Assembly (NCBI RefSeq): GCF_015751905.1
Contig: NZ_JADOUF010000001.1
Location: 806,001 to 870,000 of the forward strand
Length of the DNA stretch: 64,000 nt
Direction: 5' to 3'
DNA from: Longispora fulva
GTDB taxonomy: Bacteria; Actinomycetota; Actinomycetes; Mycobacteriales; Micromonosporaceae
Position 1 is the stretch's first letter; every line of letters begins with the position of its first letter. This document shows, piece by piece, positions 47,999 to 54,213 of the stretch. The notes beneath the pieces were generated by a model. The model was not told the origin of the DNA. It ran no database searches and saw nothing but the letters and a program-made list of their open reading frames with translations. A program made the position numbers and the translations under genes.

Positions 47999-48634
47999 AT
48001 GGAGCTTCACCCAAGCAACTCACGGACTGTGTACCACGAACCGACGTCCCCAACTACCGGACACAGCGCCGCGGCAGCGCGCGACATGTTGGCCGAGCAC
48101 GTGCTCGACCCCCGTTCGGGGACCTGCCGAATGTGCCTCGTGCCCGGCCCGTGTTCATCGGCCGGCTCTGCTATCACCACTCTCGCGCGTCTCGGTGTTC
48201 CCTTGCCGGGCGTCGTCGACGTGATGCCGGTGGACGGGCCGACATTGGTGCTGCTGACGGTGTCGACGCCCCGGCACCTGGTCGAGCCCGAGCCCCCCGG
48301 GGGCCTGCCCGGCGACCACGCCGCCCCCGCGCAGCCAGGTGTCGACCCGCTCGATTGGGCACTCGCCTCGCGTCTCCAGCGAGACCACCGCCCCGACGAG
48401 TTGGGGGTGTGCCGCGCCTGTGGCATGACGTATTGGTGCCGTACCCGCCGGCTGGTCGAGCGGGTCATCAATGGACGCCGCCAGTCGCCCCAGCCTAGCC
48501 CCGAGCCGGCCGACAGGTTGCGATTGTCGGCACCGGGGCAGAGGCCGCGCCGGGTGCCCGGCAAGGCTGGCCGTGACTACTTCGCGCCGCCGTCGCACTG
48601 GAGTGCACCTGGTTGGTTCGGGGAGGCGGCATGA
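47999..48634 (+). CDS. Cysteine-motif protein of unknown function, first gene of the operon before the RiPP cluster
   Basis: 211 residues. GAAGGGA lies about 7 bases before the ATG. Two Cys clusters, CRMC (43-46, with a third Cys at 52) and CRACGMTYWC (about 139-148), could bind zinc. Both follow a similar context (AEHVLDPRSGTCRMC and QRDHRPDELGVCRAC), so the protein may be an internal repeat. The C-terminus is Pro/Arg-rich. I recognise no family. Its stop overlaps the next start. Confidence 0.65.
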   Translation: MELHPSNSRTVYHEPTSPTTGHSAAAARDMLAEHVLDPRSGTCRMCLVPGPCSSAGSAITTLARLGVPLPGVVDVMPVDGPTLVLLTVSTPRHLVEPEPPGGLPGDHAAPAQPGVDPLDWALASRLQRDHRPDELGVCRACGMTYWCRTRRLVERVINGRRQSPQPSPEPADRLRLSAPGQRPRRVPGKAGRDYFAPPSHWSAPGWFGEAA

Positions 48635-49005
48635 CCGTCAACGGCACCGCCCTCGACGCGCGACCGTGGCTGACTGCGAACAGCCTGGGGCGGCTGATCG
48701 TCGAGTACGACCACGACACGTGCCGTGCCAAGCTGCCCGGCGGACTGCGCGTCGAGTGCGACGGCGCACAGCCGTACTGGCTGGAATTGGGACACGGTTA
48801 CAAGCTCAGCCGCAACTGCGACGACTGGGCAGTCGAGGGCGGGTCATGGGGATGGGCGCGCCTCACCGTGAACAGGGCGCCGGTGGCCAGCCTTCTCACC
48901 GACCACGGCGACCGGGAACTCGACCGGCACTCGACGTACATGGTTGTCCCACTCGACCACATCGGCTTTCCGGCGGCGTGGGAACTGCTGAGGGTGATCT
49001 CGTGA
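48631..49005 (+). CDS. Hypothetical protein, middle gene of three coupled genes
   Basis: 124 residues. The ATG overlaps the previous stop and its own stop overlaps the next GTG. It is soluble, with no signal peptide. It has several Trp/Tyr residues (PYWLELGHGYKLSRN, GGSWGWARLTVN) and two Cys in the first half. No family is recognised. Tight coupling suggests a complex or pathway with its neighbours. Confidence 0.65.
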   Translation: MTVNGTALDARPWLTANSLGRLIVEYDHDTCRAKLPGGLRVECDGAQPYWLELGHGYKLSRNCDDWAVEGGSWGWARLTVNRAPVASLLTDHGDRELDRHSTYMVVPLDHIGFPAAWELLRVIS

Positions 49006-49364
49006 GCGCGCCGGTCGGGACAATCCCCGCACCGCGTCCGTTCGTGCTGCGGCGTTGGTCCGATCCCACGGGAGTCAGCGGCACGGGCGTCGTCGCGCAC
49101 GGCGTGCAGTGGTTCGACGGCCGGGTCGAGCTCCGCTGGATCGGCACCACAACCGGTGTGGCGAGTAGCTGCTCGTACGACTCGATGGACGACTTGCTCC
49201 GCGTTCATGGGCACGGTGGACGCACCGAGGTCGCGTTGCTCAACGATCCTCCATTTTGCTCGCTTGACTACCGGTGCCCGCCCCTCGGTCAGAAGGTGGC
49301 CTTCAGCTCACCGGCTGACACCTGCTCGGTGGCGGCCCCTGGGGCTGGCGAATGTACCGACTAG
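49002..49364 (+). CDS. Hypothetical protein, third coupled gene before the RiPP precursor
   Basis: 120 residues from GTG 49002, which overlaps the preceding stop. The segment RRWSDPTGVSGTGVVAHGVQW looks like a small beta-rich domain. The C-terminus has four cysteines (PPFCSLDYRCPPLG, DTCSVAAPGAGEC). No family is recognised. The RiPP precursor starts 71 bases downstream. Confidence 0.6.
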   Translation: MSAPVGTIPAPRPFVLRRWSDPTGVSGTGVVAHGVQWFDGRVELRWIGTTTGVASSCSYDSMDDLLRVHGHGGRTEVALLNDPPFCSLDYRCPPLGQKVAFSSPADTCSVAAPGAGECTD

Positions 49365-49435
49365 AGAAAGGAGGCATAGCGATACCAACTGATCCAAGAT
49401 AGTAAATGCACTTCGAACCTCAAGGAGGCTTTCCG

Positions 49436-49717
49436 ATGACTCACCTCCCGCAAGACCGACCGGCCGGCGGAATGGATCCGCTGGTGCCTGGTGCGGCGCT
49501 CCTCCCGTTGAGCGAGCGCGGCGGCGTGTCCCACCCGATCCCGCACAGCCCCGGGACGCTGCGCCCGTTCTCTGCGACCCTCGCCCGTCCGATGCCGCCG
49601 GTCAGCAAGAAGCATGACACTGCCAGCACCACTGGTAGCCGCAAGGACCAGACCTCGACGTCGGACGACGGCAACGTCAAGCCGGACACGATCACCGTCA
49701 CGACCACGGACTCGTAG
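49436..49717 (+). CDS. tgmA: Graspetide (ATP-grasp-modified RiPP) precursor peptide
   Basis: 93 residues from ATG 49436, which has AAGGAGG 7 bases upstream; the upstream ATG 49406 lacks one. The N-terminal 60 residues are a Pro-rich leader with LRPFSATLARP (42-52), the probable recognition segment. The putative core (61-93) is nearly all Thr/Ser/Asp: acceptors Thr62, Ser64, Thr65, Thr66, Ser68, Thr73-Ser76, Thr85, Thr87, Thr89-Thr91; acids Asp61, 71, 77, 78, 84, 92. There is no Glu in the core, so side-chain esters would join Thr/Ser to Asp. Asp78-Gly79 is a likely aspartimide site. The ATP-grasp and PIMT-like genes follow directly. Confidence 0.82.
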   Translation: MTHLPQDRPAGGMDPLVPGAALLPLSERGGVSHPIPHSPGTLRPFSATLARPMPPVSKKHDTASTTGSRKDQTSTSDDGNVKPDTITVTTTDS

Positions 49718-49730
49718 GCGAGGGGCCTAG

Positions 49731-50702
49731 ATGATCGCAAATACCGTTCTCGTCCTGACTTCCGAGGAAGACTCAACCGCCGACCTGGTGATCGACGAAC
49801 TACGCAAGCGTGAGGCGAGCATCGTCCGCATGGACACGGGTGACTTTCCCACAGGCCTGCGACTGTCCGCGCACATCAGCGACGAGGGTTGGCGGGGGCG
49901 GATCGATGGCGACGACGCGGCCGTCGACCTGTCACAGGTCGAGGCTGTGTACTACCGTCGACCGACCCGGTTCGTCCTCCCCGAGGGGATGTCGGACGGA
50001 GACGCTGTGTTTGCGACCGTCGAGGCCCGGCTCGGGTTCGGAGGCGTTCTCGCCGCGCTCGACACTCGCTGGGTAAACCACCCGCACCGGGTCGCCGCCG
50101 CCGAGTACAAGCCTGTCGGGCTGAGGGCGGCGACCCGGTGCGGGCTGCGCGTACCCCGTACCCTGATCACCAACGACCACGCCACCCTGGTGGAGTTCGC
50201 TGCAACGGTGGGCGGGCCGGTCATCTGCAAGACGCTCGGATCGGTCGTGCTGACCGAGGGCTCCGAACCTCTGATGACCTACACGACCCGCATCGACCCC
50301 GAGGCAGTCGACCCCGCCCAGCTTGCCGCGACGGCCCACCTGATCCAGGCTCGGGTACCCAAAGCGTTCGAGGTGCGGGTCACGATGGTCGGGCGAACGT
50401 CCCTAGCGGTGGCGATCCACGCCGACAGCGATCGCGGCCGTGAGGACTGGCGAGGGGACTTCGCATCCTTGCGCTATGAAATCATGAACACTCCGCCCCA
50501 GGTCGCAGGCCAGATGGCTGCCTACATGGACGTACTAGGGCTGCTGTACTGCGCATTCGATTTCGTGGTCGACCCCGACCACCTGTGGTGGTTTCTGGAG
50601 GGCAACCCGATGGGCCAGTGGGGCTGGCTACAGGAAGAGACGGGGGCACCGATTGCGGCGACCCTGGCCGACCTACTCGTGAACGGAACCGGCACATGTT
50701 GA
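49731..50702 (+). CDS. tgmB: ATP-grasp ribosomal peptide maturase (TgmB type)
   Basis: 323 residues, starting 13 bases after the precursor. It matches the SAV_5884-type graspetide ligase: N-terminal VLTSEEDSTADLVIDEL and VRMDTGDFP, VYYRRPTRF, NHPHRVAAAEYKP, then the ATP-grasp core with PVICKTLGS (ATP-binding Lys) and the Mg-binding FDFVVDP and EGNPMGQW. It activates Asp/Glu side chains of the precursor and forms macrocyclic esters. Its stop overlaps the PIMT-like gene by 7 bases. Confidence 0.92.
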   Translation: MIANTVLVLTSEEDSTADLVIDELRKREASIVRMDTGDFPTGLRLSAHISDEGWRGRIDGDDAAVDLSQVEAVYYRRPTRFVLPEGMSDGDAVFATVEARLGFGGVLAALDTRWVNHPHRVAAAEYKPVGLRAATRCGLRVPRTLITNDHATLVEFAATVGGPVICKTLGSVVLTEGSEPLMTYTTRIDPEAVDPAQLAATAHLIQARVPKAFEVRVTMVGRTSLAVAIHADSDRGREDWRGDFASLRYEIMNTPPQVAGQMAAYMDVLGLLYCAFDFVVDPDHLWWFLEGNPMGQWGWLQEETGAPIAATLADLLVNGTGTC

Positions 50703-51820
50703 TCGACTGGCAGGATCGCGCCCGCGCCCTGGCCGAGCATTTCACCGCCGCCGGGATGCTCGACCCGCAGTGGCGCGAGGCATTCGAGCACACCCCGCGT
50801 CACGTGTTCGTGCCCGAGTACTACCGCAGCGACGACTACGCTCTCGTCTCCGGGGCCGAACCCAGCCAGCGTGACGAGTGGCTCGACACCGTGTACTCCG
50901 ACCAGTCGCTCGTCACACAGATCGCCACAGTCCCTGGCGTCGACATCCGTTGGCCGACAAGTTCGTCGACCAAGTTGAGCCTGATGCTTGAGATGCTGCG
51001 CCTTCTCAAAGTCGCGGACGGGCACAAAGTGCTGGAGATCGGTACGGGGACCGGGTTCAACGCAGCCCTGTTGTCGTTCCGGCTCGGCGACGCACACGTC
51101 GCCAGCATCGACGTCGACAGCACTCTCGTCGAGACCGCCGCCATGCGACTGGCTGAACTGGGTCACCGGCCCTATCTCGTCGCCGGTGACGGTGCCGTCG
51201 GCATCCCCGAGGCCGCCCCCTTCGACCGCATCATCGCCACGTGCGCTGTCCCGACGATCCCGCCCGCGTGGATCGCCCAGCTCACAGCCTCAGGACTGAT
51301 CGTCGCGGACGTTCGCGGTGAACTCACGAGCAGCCTCGTCGTCGTCCGCAAGGTCAACGCCGACACGGCGGTCGGTCACTTCCTAGCCCAGCCCGGGCAC
51401 TTCATGTGGCTACGCGCCGAGGCCGGCAGCCCATTCCGCGCGGGCGGTGTCCTCGGCCAGCCCCTCGACGGGGACAACGTCACCACCCGGACGACGGATC
51501 TAGACCCCGACATCCTCGACGACCCCGGGTTCCGGTTCGCGCTTCAACTCGATGAGCCGAACATCAAACACCCCGGCACCATCAACCATGACAACGGGCC
51601 CGACCACCTGCTCGTACAAGCCGAGGACGGCTCGTGGGCCGAACTCGACGGCAACCAGGTCGCCGAGGGCGGACCACGCGGACTCTGGGCCAGCATCGAA
51701 CGCGCCGCCGACACCTGGGACAAGCACAACCGCCCCAGCCGGGACCGATTCGGCTTCACCATCACCGGAGACGAGCCCGCCCGGTACTGGATCGACCAGC
51801 CCGAAACCGCATGGCGATAG
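50696..51820 (+). CDS. tgmC: PIMT-like methyltransferase of graspetide maturation (TgmC type)
   Basis: 374 residues. It resembles protein-L-isoaspartate O-methyltransferase: the SSTKLSLMLEML active-site loop (89-101), SAM motif VLEIGTGTG (113-121) and later FDRIIATCAV. It is longer than PIMT (about 210) because of a C-terminal domain of about 150 residues characteristic of RiPP versions. In characterised clusters (fuscimiditide type) this enzyme methylates a specific Asp of the cyclised peptide, which collapses to an aspartimide. That role is inferred here. Confidence 0.9.
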   Translation: MLIDWQDRARALAEHFTAAGMLDPQWREAFEHTPRHVFVPEYYRSDDYALVSGAEPSQRDEWLDTVYSDQSLVTQIATVPGVDIRWPTSSSTKLSLMLEMLRLLKVADGHKVLEIGTGTGFNAALLSFRLGDAHVASIDVDSTLVETAAMRLAELGHRPYLVAGDGAVGIPEAAPFDRIIATCAVPTIPPAWIAQLTASGLIVADVRGELTSSLVVVRKVNADTAVGHFLAQPGHFMWLRAEAGSPFRAGGVLGQPLDGDNVTTRTTDLDPDILDDPGFRFALQLDEPNIKHPGTINHDNGPDHLLVQAEDGSWAELDGNQVAEGGPRGLWASIERAADTWDKHNRPSRDRFGFTITGDEPARYWIDQPETAWR

Positions 51821-51826
51821 CCGTCG

Positions 51827-51859
51827 GCGGCCCCGTCGACACCAACTCGGCGGGGCCGC
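51827..51859 (+). terminator. 9-bp hairpin after the graspetide cluster
   Basis: GCGGCCCCG (51827-51835) pairs with CGGGGCCGC (51851-51859) over a 15-base loop, 7 bases after the stop. The rest of the gap to 52078 shows no gene. Confidence 0.6.
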
Positions 51860-52078
51860 GCCGTCGAGATAATCTTCCCGAGCCTTCGGCGGCCGGTCGC
51901 TGCCCGGCCCACACTCGCGATGTGTCCACAGGTTCGGGGAGTAGCCAGGTTCGGTGCCAGGGCCACTTCGCCACCTTGCCAACTCCGCTGGACCAGCACG
52001 GGGGCTTTCCGGCCGGCTCAGTGGGCCGCAATGTGAGTTCCAGAGCCGATCGGGAACGAGCCACCGCGCCCGGGTCGG

Positions 52079-52495
52079 TCAGCGGGCCAGCGGGGTGATG
52101 TCGAGAGACGCGATCAGTTTCTCGACCCGGGTCTTGATCTCGTCGCGGATGGGTCGGACGGCGTCGATGCCCTGGCCTGCGGGGTCTTCGAGTACCCAGT
52201 CCTCGTAGCGCTTGCCGGGGAATACGGGACACACGTCGCCGCAGCCCATGGTGATCATGACGTCGGAGGCTTCGGCGGTCTCGTAGTCGAGGATGCGGGG
52301 GGTGTTGGTGGTGATGTCGATGCCGACCTCGGCCATGGCCTGCACGGCGACGGGGTTGATCGTGTCGGCGGGGGCGGAGCCGGCGGAGCGGACCTCGACG
52401 GTGTCGCCGGCGAGGTGGCGGAGCCAGCCGGCGGCGATCTGGGAGCGGCCGGCGTTGTGCACACAGACGAACAGCACGCTGGGCTTGGTGGTCAT
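52079..52495 (-). CDS. arsC: Arsenate reductase (thioredoxin-type, LMW phosphatase fold)
   Basis: 138 residues. The P-loop Cys11-x5-Arg17 (CVHNAGRS) and the redox pair Cys85 and Cys89 (MGCGDVCPV) define the thioredoxin-coupled ArsC class. Asp in EDPAGQG is the expected general acid. It reduces arsenate to arsenite. Its ATG overlaps the aquaporin stop, so it is the last gene of an arsR-aquaporin-arsC operon. Confidence 0.94.
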   Translation of the reverse strand: MTTKPSVLFVCVHNAGRSQIAAGWLRHLAGDTVEVRSAGSAPADTINPVAVQAMAEVGIDITTNTPRILDYETAEASDVMITMGCGDVCPVFPGKRYEDWVLEDPAGQGIDAVRPIRDEIKTRVEKLIASLDITPLAR

Positions 52496-53238
52496 GACTG
52501 TTCCTCGGTGGTCAGCTCGGCGGGGTCGATGGCCTCGTGCCCGGCCACCGGGGTGCTGCTGTTGGGGTACAGGGCGAGCACGGCGGCGATGCCGATGAGT
52601 AGGCCGAGGATCTGGAACGCGACGAAGCCGGGTACGGAACCGGGGCGGATGCCGGCGAACGTGTCGGTGAACGCGCGCCCGATGGTGACGGCGGGGTTGG
52701 CGAAGCTGGTGGAGGAGGTGAACCAGTACGCCGCGCCGATGTACGCGCCGACGGCCGGGGCGGCCAGAGCGGCGCGTTCGGTGCGGACGAGGGCGAAGAT
52801 GAGCAGGATCAGTCCGGCCGTGGCGACCGTTTCGCCGAGCCACAGGTGCCCGTCGTCGCGGTGCTTCGCCGACATCGTCACGGCAGGCAGGGCGAAGGTC
52901 AGGTTCGCCAGGATCGCGCCGCCGATCGCGCCGGACACCTGGGCGAGGGCGTACGGGCCGAGGTCGCGGCCGGCGAGCCCGCCGCCGGCAGACCGGTGCA
53001 GCCACCAGTCGGCGACCGACACGACCGGGTTGAAGTGCGCGCCGGAGATCGGCCCGAACACCAGGATCAGGATGGTGAGGCCGAGGACGGTGGCGGTGGA
53101 GTTCTCCAGGAGCTGCAACCCGGTGTCGTTCGGGGACAGGGTGGCGGCCATGATTCCCGAGCCGACGACGACGGCGACGAGCAGGGCGGTGCCGAGAAAC
53201 TCGGCGAGGAGCCGGCGGGGGAGTGGCGGGGTGGCCAT
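52492..53238 (-). CDS. Aquaporin-family channel in ars operon
   Basis: 248 residues. ATG 53238 is preferred over ATG 53244 because AGGA is six bases upstream and it forms a TGATG junction with arsR. Six membrane helices with both pore motifs: HFNPVVS (first NPA variant) and FANPAVT. In ars operons such channels are taken to release arsenite. This is notable because no ArsB or Acr3 pump is present here. Confidence 0.9.
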   Translation of the reverse strand: MATPPLPRRLLAEFLGTALLVAVVVGSGIMAATLSPNDTGLQLLENSTATVLGLTILILVFGPISGAHFNPVVSVADWWLHRSAGGGLAGRDLGPYALAQVSGAIGGAILANLTFALPAVTMSAKHRDDGHLWLGETVATAGLILLIFALVRTERAALAAPAVGAYIGAAYWFTSSTSFANPAVTIGRAFTDTFAGIRPGSVPGFVAFQILGLLIGIAAVLALYPNSSTPVAGHEAIDPAELTTEEQS

Positions 53239-53543
53239 CAGCATTCCTGGCGGGTGTCGGAGGTGTCCCGGGCGCGGGCGGCCAGGGTGGTCAGGTGCCC
53301 GGCTGCGGCTTCGAGGGGTTCGGGGAGCAGCCGGTAGTAGGTGAACCGGCCCCTGGGTTCGGTGGCGACGAGGCCGGCTTCGCGCAATGCCCGAAGATGG
53401 TTGGAGATGTTGGACTGCGTCGCGCCCAACTCCTCGACCAGGTGGCAGGTGCAGGCCGGGCCTTCGGCCAGGAACTCCGCGATCCTGGCCCGGAGCGGGT
53501 CGGACAGCAGCCGTATCACATCAGGGGGAGCTGATATCACCAT
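53238..53543 (-). CDS. arsR: ArsR-family metalloregulator
   Basis: 101 residues. Winged helix with recognition helix TQSNISNHLRALREAGLV and wing GRFTYYRL. The metalloid-binding cysteines Cys31 and Cys33 (PACTCHLVEEL) sit at the start of the DNA-binding helices as in As(III)-responsive ArsR; Cys101 at the very end may be a third ligand. It is the first gene of the operon. A palindrome covers its start codon. Confidence 0.92.
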   Translation of the reverse strand: MVISAPPDVIRLLSDPLRARIAEFLAEGPACTCHLVEELGATQSNISNHLRALREAGLVATEPRGRFTYYRLLPEPLEAAAGHLTTLAARARDTSDTRQEC

Positions 53544-53555
53544 GGCGTGATCTCA
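53532..53555. promoter_or_regulatory. Probable ArsR operator over the arsR start codon
   Basis: TGATATCAC (53532-53540), 6-base spacer, GTGATCTCA (53547-53555): eight of nine positions symmetric. Overlap with the ATG at 53541-53543 (minus strand) suggests a short-leader or leaderless arsR transcript under autorepression. Confidence 0.6.
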
Positions 53556-53789
53556 CCGCCCGGGGCGGGCGGCCGTCAACTTGTCGATCATGAACATCTG
53601 GTGACCTCGGAGTAGGTCGGCGTGTTTTCGGGTTGTGCGCGGCTCAGTGTCCGATTTCGCGTGTGTGCCCGTGGCGGGAGCGGTATCGGGCCAGGGCGCG
53701 GAGAGTGAGCGCAGCATCGACACCGCGACCTGAGGACGCCTTTCACGCCGTAGCCTGATGATGGTCTTGCCGTCGCGAGGGGAATTCCG

Positions 53790-54167
53790 GTGAGCATGAA
53801 CGCATCGCAGGTGGCCGCCCAGCTGAAGACCGTCTTCGCGGGAGACGATCTGGACCTGATGGCCACTTTGCTGGCGCCCGACGTGCGCTGGGGTGATGAC
53901 GAGGACACCGACACCACCTGCCACGACCGGGCGGCGGTGCTCGACTTCTACCGGGCGCTGCACGCACGCGGTGTCACCGCCCGGGTGGCCGAAACCGTCA
54001 CCGGCCCCGACGTCGTGGTCGCCCGCCTCGACATCGACTGGCCTGGGCCGGAGGCTGACGAGCGGCCGCGCAACGAGTACCAGGTTTTCTCGTTGACGGG
54101 CGGGTTGGTCACCGACATCCGCGGCTACCCCGACCGGGCCGCGGCGCTGGCCGCCGCCGGACTGTAG
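53790..54167 (+). CDS. NTF2/SnoaL-like protein
   Basis: 125 residues (GTG 53790; ATG 53796 is possible). The NTF2-like cone fold is suggested by FAGDDLDLMATLLAPDVRWGD, VLDFYRALHARGV and DEYQVFSL-like NEYQVFSLTGGLVTDI. The family includes both enzymes and binding proteins. No catalytic residues can be assigned. It stands alone. Confidence 0.82.
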   Translation: MSMNASQVAAQLKTVFAGDDLDLMATLLAPDVRWGDDEDTDTTCHDRAAVLDFYRALHARGVTARVAETVTGPDVVVARLDIDWPGPEADERPRNEYQVFSLTGGLVTDIRGYPDRAAALAAAGL

Positions 54168-54213
54168 GCATCTGGCGTCATCGACCGGGCAGGACGCCGC
54201 CCGCGCCCGGACG

